9,208 nt of DNA. It comes from Polynucleobacter meluiroseus. GTDB lineage: Bacteria > Pseudomonadota > Gammaproteobacteria > Burkholderiales > Burkholderiaceae. The translations under genes and the position numbers were made by a program. Shown in pieces: positions 1 through 6,718 of this stretch (positions within the stretch are counted from its first letter, which is position 1; every line of letters begins with the position of its first letter). Location of the stretch: contig CAMBJN010000046.1 of the NCBI GenBank assembly GCA_945867755.1, forward strand, positions 1-9,208. Direction: 5' to 3'. The notes beneath the pieces are model-generated. The model saw nothing but the letters and a program-made list of their open reading frames with translations, ran no database searches and was not told where the DNA came from.

Positions 1-206
1 TCTGGTGCACCGTTGATGCTCACGTGAGCAGTGCCATCAACCACTTCCATCACTTCTTTGGTTGTTAAATCAAAACGCAATGTGCTTGGCAAAATCACGC
101 CAACAGACTTGCGCTCGCCATTGGCTAATGTGACTGTGTGAGAGACACATTTACCTTCAAAAAAAACATTGGCTTTTTTATTAACTGTTACTTGATCGAA
201 TTGCAT
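1..206 (-). CDS. ppnP: Pyrimidine/purine nucleoside phosphorylase (DUF1255 family), partial: 3' end beyond the left edge
   Basis: The first 68 codons of a minus-strand gene are present; it begins MQFDQVTVNKKANVFFEGKC and leaves the window at position 1. The visible part matches the small cupin-like PpnP family: an F-x-GK segment near residues 16-19, then a G-x-x-x-SVGVILP stretch near 30-40, then F-x-x-T-x-x-E-x-M-x-VVDG near 45-58. Members are about 95-105 residues long, so roughly 30 residues are missing. Characterised PpnP splits several purine and pyrimidine nucleosides with phosphate to the free base and (deoxy)ribose 1-phosphate in the cytoplasm. The ATG is preceded by AAAAGGG with a 6-base gap, one of the better ribosome binding sites here. 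It starts 26 bases after the argG stop in the same direction, so co-transcription with argF-argG is likely. Family identity is fairly sure; substrate range is taken from the family. Confidence 0.85.
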   Translation of the reverse strand, partial: MQFDQVTVNKKANVFFEGKCVSHTVTLANGERKSVGVILPSTLRFDLTTKEVMEVVDGTAHVSINGAP

Positions 207-212
207 GTCTTA

Positions 213-219
213 CCCTTTT
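213..219 (-). promoter_or_regulatory. Ribosome binding site of ppnP
   Basis: On the minus strand AAAAGGG lies 6 bases before the ATG at 206. It supports this start for the partial gene and suggests ppnP has its own translation initiation within the argF-argG-ppnP transcript. Confidence 0.55.
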
Positions 220-232
220 AATCTCTGATTGA

Positions 233-1462
233 TTAAGAACCACGTTTGCGACGTGCATTGGCAGCGATGCGCATACGTAAAGCATTTAATTTAATGAATC
301 CACCGGCATCGGCTTGGTTGTAGGCGCCATCGTCATCTTCAAACGTTGCAATGGTTTGATCAAATAAAGTGTTTTTAGAATCACGCGCAACCACCGTGAC
401 AGAACCTTTGTACAACTTCACGCGCACAAAGCCACTCACGCTCTGTTGGGTATGATCAATCAATGTCTGAATGGCCACACGCTCTGGCGCCCACCAATAT
501 CCGTTGTAAATCATGCTGGCATAACGCGGCATCAAATCATCTTTCAAATGAGCCACTTCGCGATCTAAAGTAATACTTTCGATACCTCTGTGAGCCTTCA
601 AAAGAATTGTGCCGCCAGGGGTTTCATAGCAACCACGGCTCTTCATACCAACATAGCGGTTCTCAACAAGGTCTAAGCGGCCAATGCCATGCTTGCCGCC
701 GATTTTGTTTAGCTCAGCTAGCATTTCATGGGCTTTATAACGCTTGCCGTTAATCGCAATCGCATCACCACGCTCGAATTCAATATCGAGGTACTCAGGA
801 GCATCAGGAGCCTGCTCTGGCGATACAGTCCAACGCCACATAGATTCTTCAGCCTCGGCTTTTGGATCTTCAAGGTGACGACCTTCGTAGCTGATGTGCA
901 ACAAGTTTGCGTCCATTGAATATGGCGCACCACCTTGCTTGTGTTTCATTTCAACTGGAATGCCATGTTGCTCTGCATAAGCTAATAGCTTTTCACGTGA
1001 TAACAAATCCCACTCGCGCCAAGGGGCAACCACTTTGATAGACGGCTCTAGTGAATAGTAGCCAAGCTCAAAACGAACCTGATCGTTACCCTTGCCTGTT
1101 GCGCCATGTGACACAGAATCAGCACCAGTTTGACGTGCAATCTCAATTTGACGTTTTGCAATCAATGGGCGAGCAATGGATGTGCCCAATAAATACTCGC
1201 CTTCATAGACGGTGTTGGCACGAAACATTGGGAAAACAAAATCCCTGACAAACTCTTCGCGCAAATCATCAATAAAAATGTTTTCAGGCTTGATGCCGAA
1301 TTTAAGCGCCTTTGATCTTGCTGGCTCAAGCTCTTCACCTTGACCCAACTCGGCCGTGAAGGTCACGATTTCGCATTGATAGGTATCTTGCAACCATTTC
1401 AAAATAACGCTGGTATCTAAGCCACCAGAATAAGCTAGAACAACTTTTTTAATATCTGACAT
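233..1462 (-). CDS. argG: Argininosuccinate synthase
   Basis: Joins citrulline and aspartate with ATP, via citrullyl-AMP, to give argininosuccinate, the next-to-last step of arginine synthesis in the cytoplasm. The 409-residue length fits the type I (approximately 400-residue) bacterial enzyme. The N-terminal ATP-pyrophosphatase loop AYSGGLDTS is at residues 10-18. The second family signature, GATGKGNDQVRFEL, is at 120-133, and the LLGTSIARP substrate-site segment is at 91-99. The C-terminal synthetase part follows, with GMKSRGCYETPGG in the middle of the chain and a basic tail. The ATG at 1462 gives the normal MSDIKKVVLAYSGG beginning, although no clear Shine-Dalgarno sequence precedes it. 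It lies 28 bases downstream of argF and 26 bases upstream of ppnP, all on the minus strand, indicating one transcript. argH, the final step, is not in this window. Identity is certain from motifs and length. Confidence 0.98.
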   Translation of the reverse strand: MSDIKKVVLAYSGGLDTSVILKWLQDTYQCEIVTFTAELGQGEELEPARSKALKFGIKPENIFIDDLREEFVRDFVFPMFRANTVYEGEYLLGTSIARPLIAKRQIEIARQTGADSVSHGATGKGNDQVRFELGYYSLEPSIKVVAPWREWDLLSREKLLAYAEQHGIPVEMKHKQGGAPYSMDANLLHISYEGRHLEDPKAEAEESMWRWTVSPEQAPDAPEYLDIEFERGDAIAINGKRYKAHEMLAELNKIGGKHGIGRLDLVENRYVGMKSRGCYETPGGTILLKAHRGIESITLDREVAHLKDDLMPRYASMIYNGYWWAPERVAIQTLIDHTQQSVSGFVRVKLYKGSVTVVARDSKNTLFDQTIATFEDDDGAYNQADAGGFIKLNALRMRIAANARRKRGS

Positions 1463-1490
1463 ATTTATCTAATTAAAGTTTAAGTAAAAA

Positions 1491-2417
1491 TTACAACTTG
1501 CCGCAAAGCAAAAACTCCATCAAGGCTTTTTGCACATGTAGACGATTTTCAGCCTCATCCCAAACAACGCTTTGAGGCCCATCAATCACTGAGGCAGAAA
1601 CCTCTTCGCCTCTGTGGGCAGGTAAGCAATGCATGAACAATGCATCTGAGTTAGCCGCAGTCATCAACTCGTCATTGACCATCCAGCCATTGAAGGCTTT
1701 CAAGCGAATTTGGTTCTCATCTTCGTAACCCATGCTGGTCCATACATCGGTGGTCACCAAATCAGCGCCACGACATGCGTCAGCAGGATGTTCAAAAATT
1801 GTTAAATATTTCTTGGCATTTGGGCTCAACATCTTTTGATCAAGTTGATAAGCCGAAGGGGCAGAGAAATTCACCTTGAAATCTAAAATCTCAGCCGCTT
1901 GAATCCAGGTATAGGCCATGTTATTAGCATCACCCACCCATGCAACCGTCTTCCCTTTGATACTGCCACGGTGCTCTACATACGTGAAGATGTCAGCCAA
2001 TACTTGGCAAGGGTGATATTCATTCGTCAAACCATTGATCACTGGCACACGTGAATGAGCAGCAAAACGCTCGATGATGTCTTGGCCAAATGTTCTGATC
2101 ATGATGATGTCAGTCATGCGTGAAATCACTTGAGCTGCGTCCTCAACTGGCTCACCACGACCCAATTGGGTATCTTTGGTGTTCAAAAATACAGCGTGAC
2201 CACCCAATTGATGAATGCCCGCCTCAAAAGACAGTCTGGTGCGCGTGGAGTTTTTTTCAAAAATCATGGCCAAGGTTCGGTCATGAAGAGGGTGCCAGGT
2301 TTCGTATCTTTTAAATTTAGCCTTTAAAAAAGCGGCTCTTTCTAAAAGATAAGCGTAATCATCCGCACTGAAGTCAGTGAACTGCAAATAATGTCTAACA
2401 GCAAGATTTGACGCCAT
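1491..2417 (-). CDS. argF: Ornithine carbamoyltransferase
   Basis: Transfers the carbamoyl group of carbamoyl phosphate to ornithine, making citrulline for ArgG next door. The protein is 308 residues from the ATG at 2417. Motifs, in that numbering: carbamoyl phosphate loop KNSTRTR at 55-61, HPCQVLAD at 135-142, the ornithine-side DVWTSMG at 224-230, and HCLPAHRGEEV near 263-273 with the catalytic cysteine. The reading frame can be extended three codons to a TTG at 2426 (adding residues MKF), where a GGGTAT sequence sits too close upstream. I prefer the ATG because MASN is the usual kind of start and the GGG then lies 12 bases upstream, though spacing is ideal for neither. It is the first gene of the minus-strand group, so its upstream region 2418-2523 should carry the promoter. 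The SMG and HCLP loops separate it from aspartate carbamoyltransferase. Confidence 0.97.
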   Translation of the reverse strand: MASNLAVRHYLQFTDFSADDYAYLLERAAFLKAKFKRYETWHPLHDRTLAMIFEKNSTRTRLSFEAGIHQLGGHAVFLNTKDTQLGRGEPVEDAAQVISRMTDIIMIRTFGQDIIERFAAHSRVPVINGLTNEYHPCQVLADIFTYVEHRGSIKGKTVAWVGDANNMAYTWIQAAEILDFKVNFSAPSAYQLDQKMLSPNAKKYLTIFEHPADACRGADLVTTDVWTSMGYEDENQIRLKAFNGWMVNDELMTAANSDALFMHCLPAHRGEEVSASVIDGPQSVVWDEAENRLHVQKALMEFLLCGKL

Positions 2418-2446
2418 AAATTTCAAATACCCGATTAACTAAATAA

Positions 2447-2477
2447 TTGATTCACAATAGTTTTAGACTGCTAAAAT
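2447..2477 (+). promoter_or_regulatory. Putative promoter of the DUF3579 gene (extended -10)
   Basis: An extended -10 element, TG-C-TAAAAT, lies at 2469-2477. A weak -35 candidate TTGATT is at 2447-2452, with a long 19-base spacer; extended -10 promoters tolerate a poor -35. Transcription would begin near 2484, inside the GGGG-TTT-CCCC palindrome, about 40 bases before the GTG start. This is inference from consensus matching only. Confidence 0.4.
2461..2476. repeat. Short perfect dyad TTTTAG-N4-CTAAAA in the argF/DUF3579 divergent region
   Basis: TTTTAG (2461-2466) and CTAAAA (2471-2476) are perfect inverted copies separated by ACTG. The right arm overlaps the best plus-strand -10 candidate. 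It could be a small operator or simply the chance symmetry of AT-rich promoter DNA. No regulator is recognised. Confidence 0.5.
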
Positions 2478-2479
2478 AC

Positions 2480-2490
2480 GGGGTTTCCCC
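2480..2490. repeat. 11-bp palindrome GGGG-TTT-CCCC near the predicted transcription start
   Basis: GGGG (2480-2483) and CCCC (2487-2490) flank TTT, just downstream of the TAAAAT element. The G and C runs stand out in otherwise AT-rich spacer DNA. A three-base loop makes a weak hairpin possible at the very 5' end of the transcript; protein binding is equally possible. No known site is recognised. Confidence 0.5.
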
Positions 2491-2523
2491 TAACCGATAA
2501 TTCATTTATACCGCATACACATC

Positions 2524-2832
2524 GTGACGACCAAACAATTCTTTATCCAAGGTCTCACTGAAGACGGTAAGCCATTTCGTCCCAGTGACTGGGCTGAAAG
2601 ACTTTGCGGTGTCATGGCTCAATTTCGACCAGAAAATGATACTAGTGACCCTCGCTTCACCTATTCACCTTTTGTTAAACCCACCATCATTGCGGGCACA
2701 AAGTGCGTGGTTGTCGATGAGCGCTTAAGGGATATTGAGCCAAAAGCCATGGATTTCGTGAAAAACTTTGCCAAAGATAACAATCTTCCGATTGTTGAGG
2801 CTTGCGAAATCCCAATAAAATCAAACAACTAG
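2524..2832 (+). CDS. DUF3579 domain protein of unknown function
   Basis: A 102-residue soluble protein covering the full DUF3579 family length. The recognisable core is the phrase FRPSDWAERLCG at residues 18-29, followed by SPFVKP near 49-54, a KCVVVDERL strand near 61-69 and the FAKDNNLPI segment near 82-90. It has no signal peptide or membrane segment, so it should be cytoplasmic. No biochemical role is established for the family as far as I know, and the neighbours do not suggest one. The start is GTG: an in-frame stop at 2491 leaves no upstream ATG, and the first internal ATG (residue 31) would delete the core. No clear Shine-Dalgarno sequence is visible. It appears to be a single-gene unit with its own promoter and a terminator 10 bases after the stop. 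Family membership is confident; function is unknown. Confidence 0.9.
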   Translation: MTTKQFFIQGLTEDGKPFRPSDWAERLCGVMAQFRPENDTSDPRFTYSPFVKPTIIAGTKCVVVDERLRDIEPKAMDFVKNFAKDNNLPIVEACEIPIKSNN

Positions 2833-2836
2833 AAAC

Positions 2837-2872
2837 AAAAAACCCGCTCCGGATAAGGGAACGGGCTTTTTT
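2837..2872. terminator. Bidirectional intrinsic terminator between DUF3579 gene and rpsT
   Basis: Arms CCCGCTCC (2843-2850) and GGAACGGG (2858-2865) form an 8-bp stem with one C-A mismatch and a 7-base loop. Six T follow on the plus strand (2867-2872), and six A precede (2837-2842), which read as six T on the minus strand. It therefore serves both the DUF3579 gene (stop 10 bases away) and rpsT (stop about 21 bases away). Confidence 0.9.
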
Positions 2873-2886
2873 AAAACTGACCTGAA

Positions 2887-3153
2887 TTAAGCAGTCATGC
2901 CCTTAACAGCAGCAGATAAGCGTGATTTTGTTCGCGCAGCAGTGTTTTTATGCACAACTTTTTTGTCTGCAATCTTGTCGATAGTTGCCTGTGCAGCTTG
3001 GAAAACCTTGGCTGCAGCAGCTTTATCACCAGCATCTACGGCTTTACGTACAGACTTGATAGCTGTGCGAAGACGTGAACGCAAGCTGGTGTTGTGTTCA
3101 TTTTGAGAAACTGCCTGGCGGGCACGTTTACGAGCTTGGGCGGTATTTGCCAT
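2887..3153 (-). CDS. rpsT: 30S ribosomal protein S20
   Basis: Binds 16S rRNA early in assembly of the small ribosomal subunit. The product is 88 residues and begins MANTAQARKRARQ, the standard S20 N-terminus. The rest is strongly basic, helical and alanine-rich, with KNTAARTKSRLSAAVK near the C-terminus. The frame stays open 22 codons upstream to 3219, but the ATG at 3153 is right: it gives the family start and length, and AAGG lies 8 bases before it. The upstream extension is hydrophobic and unlike S20. The gene stands alone, converges on the DUF3579 gene with a shared terminator, and diverges from murJ. In E. coli, S20 represses its own translation from a UUG start; here the start is ATG, so the same control cannot be assumed. 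Identity is certain. Confidence 0.98.
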   Translation of the reverse strand: MANTAQARKRARQAVSQNEHNTSLRSRLRTAIKSVRKAVDAGDKAAAAKVFQAAQATIDKIADKKVVHKNTAARTKSRLSAAVKGMTA

Positions 3154-3161
3154 ATTTATAA

Positions 3162-3165
3162 CCTT
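3162..3165 (-). promoter_or_regulatory. Ribosome binding site deciding the rpsT start
   Basis: On the minus strand AAGG is 8 bases before the ATG at 3153. It lies in the small palindrome CCTTAAGG (3162-3169). It favours the 88-residue S20 start over the longer open frame. Confidence 0.6.
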
Positions 3166-3189
3166 AAGGGGTATTGCCAAAAGAAAAAG

Positions 3190-3195
3190 ATTATA
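3190..3195 (-). promoter_or_regulatory. -10 element of the rpsT promoter
   Basis: A perfect TATAAT on the minus strand lies 36 bases before the rpsT ATG and would start transcription near 3183, giving a leader of about 30 bases. The hexamer 17 bases upstream (TGGTAG) is a poor -35 match. A ribosomal protein gene alone on this strand needs its own promoter, which supports the call. A weaker plus-strand pair for murJ (TTGCCA at 3174-3179, CTTATC at 3197-3202) overlaps it and is not called. Confidence 0.5.
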
Positions 3196-3242
3196 ACTTA
3201 TCCTGAGGAAGGCTACCACCCCCGCCAGAAATCTGTAAAACT

Positions 3243-4805
3243 ATGCCTGTGAACTTATTATCAGCCGCCGCAAAAATCAGTAGCTTTACCATGCTTTCCC
3301 GCATCACGGGATTGCTCAGAGAAACCCTCATAGCTAGAACTTACGGGGCCTCAGAGTGGACTGACGCCTTCAATGTGGCCTTCAGAATCCCCAATTTATT
3401 GAGGCGTTTATTTGCCGAGGGAGCGTTTTCTCAGGCATTTGTGCCTGTTTTAAGCGAAACCAACACCAAAGAGGGCAAGGAAGGTACCACCTTGATGGTC
3501 AGCGCAATTGCCACCCTGTTATTTTGGGCATTGCTGGCAACCGTGATTTTGGGAGTGATTGGCGCGCCTTGGATCATTTTCTTGGTGGCTTCAGGCATTC
3601 GTGAAACAGGAGCTCATGAAGCCAGTTTGACGTTGACCCGGATCATGTTCCCCTACATCGGCCTCATTTCGATGGTGTCACTGTCAGCAGGCATCTTGAA
3701 TACCTATAAGAAATTTGCAGTTCCGGCGTTCACACCGGTTCTACTTAACTTATCGATGATCTTTTCATCATGGTTGCTTTCCCCTTACTTTGAAACGCCC
3801 ATTTACGCTTTAGGTATTGGCGTGATTGTTGGTGGCATCACTCAGCTGGCTATTCAGATACCTGCTCTTAAAAAAATCGGCATGCTCCCCAGAATTGGGT
3901 TGGGGTTTAGCAAGATCAATCAGGCTTGGAATCACCCGGGCGCGAAAAAAGTATTGCGCTTGATGTTACCGGCACTGTTTGGAGTCTCAGTGGCTCAGCT
4001 ATCACTCATCATCAACACGAATATTGCTTCACATCTTGCTGTGGGAAGCGTGTCTTGGCTTTCATATGCAGATCGTTTGATGGAATTTCCGACGGCTTTG
4101 CTGGGTGTTGCGATTGCCACGGTGCTACTGCCAAGCCTCTCGAAAGCAAATGCGCTGGAAGATAAAACACAAATGGCTCAGTTAGTTGACTGGGGTTTAA
4201 AGTTAACGTTTGTCTTAGCAGCACCAGCAGCTTTGGCATTATTTATATTTGGTCAGCCACTTGCTGCGGTCTTGTATCACTACGGTCAATTTACAGCAGT
4301 CGACGTGGCCATGACTCAACAGGCCTTGGCTGCGTATGGTGTGGGTTTAATTGGTTTGATCTTGATAAAAATCTTGGCTCCAGCCTACTACTCAAGACAA
4401 GACATCAAAACACCCGTGAAAATTGCCATCATTGTGTTGGTGTTAACTCAATTGGCCAATATTGTTTTAGTACCCTGGTTAAATCATGCAGGCCTAGCCC
4501 TTTCGATTGGTTTAGGCGCTTGCCTTAATGCCTTCTTGTTATGGCGCGGTCTTCATCAACAAGGCTTGCTAGTGAAAAATGCAGGGTGGCTTAAGTTTTT
4601 ATTCAAGTTGAGCATTGCCTTGGTGGCAATTGGGGTTATTTTTTACTACGGCGCCCATCAACATGATTGGTTAGAATTAAAAAATACACCATTCATCAGA
4701 ATTAGTTGGTTAGGTTTATGGTTGGCGCTGGCCGGTGGTGTTTACTTGGGCACTCTATGGCTAACAGGTTTCAGGGTTAAAGATTTTTTATACAAAGCAA
4801 CATAA
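3243..4805 (+). CDS. murJ: Lipid II flippase (MviN family, MOP superfamily)
   Basis: Moves the peptidoglycan precursor lipid II across the inner membrane. The 520-residue protein is hydrophobic throughout and fits the 14-helix MurJ plan (E. coli MurJ is 511 residues). Residues shown to matter in E. coli MurJ (R18, R24, D39, R52, R270) have counterparts here: R20, R26, D41, R54 and R278. They lie in the conserved stretches SRITGLLRE, TDAFNVAFRIPNLLRRLFAEGAFSQAF (residues 40-66) and SYADRLMEFP (274-283). The ATG at 3243 gives MPVNLLSAAAKIS; a GTG two codons later would align with the E. coli MNLL start, and neither has a strong ribosome binding site. It is the first gene of a plus-strand cluster, 18 bases before the SirB1-family gene with no terminator between. 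Identity is certain; the exact start is slightly open. Confidence 0.97.
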   Translation: MPVNLLSAAAKISSFTMLSRITGLLRETLIARTYGASEWTDAFNVAFRIPNLLRRLFAEGAFSQAFVPVLSETNTKEGKEGTTLMVSAIATLLFWALLATVILGVIGAPWIIFLVASGIRETGAHEASLTLTRIMFPYIGLISMVSLSAGILNTYKKFAVPAFTPVLLNLSMIFSSWLLSPYFETPIYALGIGVIVGGITQLAIQIPALKKIGMLPRIGLGFSKINQAWNHPGAKKVLRLMLPALFGVSVAQLSLIINTNIASHLAVGSVSWLSYADRLMEFPTALLGVAIATVLLPSLSKANALEDKTQMAQLVDWGLKLTFVLAAPAALALFIFGQPLAAVLYHYGQFTAVDVAMTQQALAAYGVGLIGLILIKILAPAYYSRQDIKTPVKIAIIVLVLTQLANIVLVPWLNHAGLALSIGLGACLNAFLLWRGLHQQGLLVKNAGWLKFLFKLSIALVAIGVIFYYGAHQHDWLELKNTPFIRISWLGLWLALAGGVYLGTLWLTGFRVKDFLYKAT

Positions 4806-4823
4806 AATAGATTTTTTAGAACT

Positions 4824-5666
4824 ATGCCAACACAACAACTTGATTACTTTGCTTCATTGGTTTCAGAGGACGATCATTTCCCTTTGACAGAATCAGCGAT
4901 TGCGATTGCTCAACACGCTTATCCAGATTTGGTGGTTCAGCATGTTTTTGATGAAATAGATGTATTGGGTGACAAACTCAAGCAACGCGTCACTCATGAA
5001 ATGGCTGGGATCCAAAAGTTACAAATCTTAAAAAACTTCTTTTATAAAGAATTGGGGTTTGGGCCCAACCGCAACGACTATTACGACCCGGACAACTCTT
5101 ACTTGCACAGCATTCTAGAAACAAGGCGGGGCATTCCAATTTCTTTGGCCTTGATCTTCATGGAGCTTGGGCAGCAAATTGGTCTGAGCATCAAAGGTGT
5201 TTCTTTCCCCAATCATTTTATGGTGCGTCTATCTCTCCCTCAGGGTGAGGTGATACTCGATCCTCTGACCGGAACTTCCTTGTCTAAAGAAGAGTTACAA
5301 CAAATGCTTGATCCATATTTGGATACTCAAGGTTATCGTGGCGAGTATCAACTGCCCTTGAGCGCATTCTTAAGATCATCGAGCTCTCGAGAAATTTTAT
5401 CTCGCTTTTTACGCAACTTAAAAGCCATCTACACGCAGCAAGAAAGATGGGAGAGACTTTTAGGTGTTCAACAACGCTTGGTTATTTTGCTGCCAGACGC
5501 ATTAGAAGAAATCAGAGACCGAGGCATTGCGTTGGCACAACTTGATTACATCAGGCCTGCCATTGAAGACATGCAAACGTATTTGGATGGCACAGAGGAT
5601 GCAAGTGACTTAGATGAAATCCGAGCGCAGATCATCGAACTTGAAGAGCAGCACCGTCATCATTAA
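4824..5666 (+). CDS. SirB1-family protein (transglutaminase-like domain plus helical C-terminal repeats)
   Basis: A 280-residue protein without signal peptide or membrane segment. The N-terminal part is helical. The transglutaminase-like core runs from about residue 90 to 160: RRGIPISLAL at 101-110, FPNHFMVR at 128-135, ILDPLTG at 144-150, then LSKEEL. The C-terminal part (about 190-280) is helical, with NLKAIYTQQERWERLL at 198-213, as in the tetratricopeptide-like half of this family. H131 and D146 occupy the positions of the His and Asp of a transglutaminase triad, but the Cys position holds Ser107, and the protein has no cysteine at all, so thiol catalysis is excluded. The family was named from a Salmonella invasion regulator annotation; its biochemical role is unknown to me. 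It sits between murJ (18 bases upstream) and miaA (50 bases downstream), likely co-transcribed. Its ATG lacks a clear Shine-Dalgarno sequence. Confidence 0.88.
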   Translation: MPTQQLDYFASLVSEDDHFPLTESAIAIAQHAYPDLVVQHVFDEIDVLGDKLKQRVTHEMAGIQKLQILKNFFYKELGFGPNRNDYYDPDNSYLHSILETRRGIPISLALIFMELGQQIGLSIKGVSFPNHFMVRLSLPQGEVILDPLTGTSLSKEELQQMLDPYLDTQGYRGEYQLPLSAFLRSSSSREILSRFLRNLKAIYTQQERWERLLGVQQRLVILLPDALEEIRDRGIALAQLDYIRPAIEDMQTYLDGTEDASDLDEIRAQIIELEEQHRHH

Positions 5667-5698
5667 TCGTATTCGATTGCTTTACGAGAAAAGCCATA

Positions 5699-5708
5699 GC
5701 CGCGCGGC
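5699..5708. repeat. 10-bp GC-only palindrome between the SirB1-family gene and miaA
   Basis: GCCGCGCGGC is a perfect palindrome made only of G and C, in otherwise AT-leaning spacer, 8 bases before the miaA ATG. It covers the place where a ribosome binding site would be expected. No function is assigned. Confidence 0.5.
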
Positions 5709-5716
5709 CATTCATC

Positions 5717-6718
5717 ATGACATCTGAACAACCGGTTATCGCCATTGTTGGCCCAACTGCCAGTGGTAAAAGTTCATTGGCGATGGCCATAACTCGGTTG
5801 GCAAAACAGCTTGGTAAAACAATAGAAATCATCAGCATGGATTCAGCGCTCGTCTACCGAGGCATGGACATTGGCACTGCCAAGCCCAGCAAATCCGAAA
5901 TGCAAGAAGTGCGTCATCATGGCATCGATATCGCTGAGCCAGAAGATCCTTATTCAGCAGCAAAATTTGCGCATGATGCTAAGCAGTGGCTCAAGGAGAT
6001 ACGAGAAAGAAATAACATTCCATTAATTGTTGGCGGCACGATGCTTTACTGGCGTGCGCTTGCGCATGGCTTATCGAATATGCCCGCAGCTTCCCCTGAA
6101 ATCCGCGTAGAAATTGAGTCACGTGCCTCCAAGCTTGGTTGGCCAGCCATTCATGATGAGCTAGCCCAAGTTGACCCAGAAACTGCTGCACGACTAGAAA
6201 AAAATGATGCTCAACGTGTTCAGCGAGCGCTAGAAATTTATTTACTAAGCGGTAAGACCATGTCCGAGTGGCTGCAAGAACAACCTAAAGAGAGTGGTAG
6301 AGGTAGCGGACCTGGCAGCGACGATAGTGATAATAGCGATGCCTCCATCAATCTTCGCTTGATTTCAATTGAACCAAGCGATCGCTCAGTCCTGCATGAG
6401 CGCATTGCGAGGCGTTTTGAACACATGATTGCCGCAGGTTTTTTAGACGAGATGAAAGATCTTCGTCAAAATCCTCGCTTACATCCTAACCTGCCATCCA
6501 TGAGAGCCGTGGGATACCGTCAAGCTTGGGATCATTTGGATGGCAATATCACTTTTCAAGAATTTCAAGATCAAGCCATTGCTGCAACAAGACAATTGGC
6601 CAAGCGCCAACTGACGTGGCTCAGAGGTATTCAAGTGAAAGAAGTGGTTGACCCCCTGGATGAAAGTCAAATGAAGCGATGTGAGCAAGATGTACTTGCT
6701 CACTATCAAATTATTTAA
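5717..6718 (+). CDS. miaA: tRNA dimethylallyltransferase
   Basis: Adds a dimethylallyl group to N6 of adenosine 37 in tRNAs reading codons that begin with U, the first step towards ms2i6A. The 333-residue protein keeps all family blocks: P-loop GPTASGKS at 12-19, ISMDSALVYRGMDIGTAKPS at 39-58 with the catalytic aspartate D42, VGGTMLYWRAL at 105-114 (dimethylallyl diphosphate side), NDAQRVQRALE at 163-173, SMRAVGYRQ at 261-269 and RQLAKRQLTWLR at 292-303. It is longer than E. coli MiaA (316) mainly because of a low-complexity insertion at about 192-209, entered separately. The ATG at 5717 gives the usual short lead to the P-loop, but no Shine-Dalgarno sequence is visible. It is the last gene of the murJ cluster and meets purM tail to tail across 8 bases. 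Identity is certain. Confidence 0.97.
   Translation: MTSEQPVIAIVGPTASGKSSLAMAITRLAKQLGKTIEIISMDSALVYRGMDIGTAKPSKSEMQEVRHHGIDIAEPEDPYSAAKFAHDAKQWLKEIRERNNIPLIVGGTMLYWRALAHGLSNMPAASPEIRVEIESRASKLGWPAIHDELAQVDPETAARLEKNDAQRVQRALEIYLLSGKTMSEWLQEQPKESGRGSGPGSDDSDNSDASINLRLISIEPSDRSVLHERIARRFEHMIAAGFLDEMKDLRQNPRLHPNLPSMRAVGYRQAWDHLDGNITFQEFQDQAIAATRQLAKRQLTWLRGIQVKEVVDPLDESQMKRCEQDVLAHYQII
6293..6340 (+). repeat. Low-complexity Ser/Gly/Asp-coding tract inside miaA
   Basis: Sixteen codons (residues 193-208) encode SGRGSGPGSDDSDNSD: a Gly/Ser half followed by a Ser/Asp half. Every serine codon in the tract is AGT or AGC, and AGY-GRY pairs recur, the pattern expected if it grew by slippage. It falls after the GKTMSEWL helix and before the INLRLISIEPSDR strand, a place where MiaA lengths vary, and most likely forms a disordered surface loop. 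The reading frame is intact. Confidence 0.75.

Noticed and set aside
2438..2456. ARG-box-like sequence (TAAAT-N5-ATTCA) upstream of argF
   Set aside because: The half-sites resemble the E. coli ArgR box, but the spacing is 5 instead of 4 and one arm has a mismatch. The region is AT-rich, and I cannot tell whether this organism has such a repressor.
3154..3219. 22-residue N-terminal extension of rpsT
   Set aside because: The extension is hydrophobic, crosses the promoter region with TATAAT, and is absent from S20 proteins. The ATG at 3153 has a ribosome binding site and gives the standard MANT start.
5667..5716. Possible terminator or separate promoter between the SirB1-family gene and miaA
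   Set aside because: The only notable structure is the GC-only palindrome GCCGCGCGGC, which has no loop and no T tract, and no credible -10/-35 pair is seen. Read-through as one cluster is simpler.
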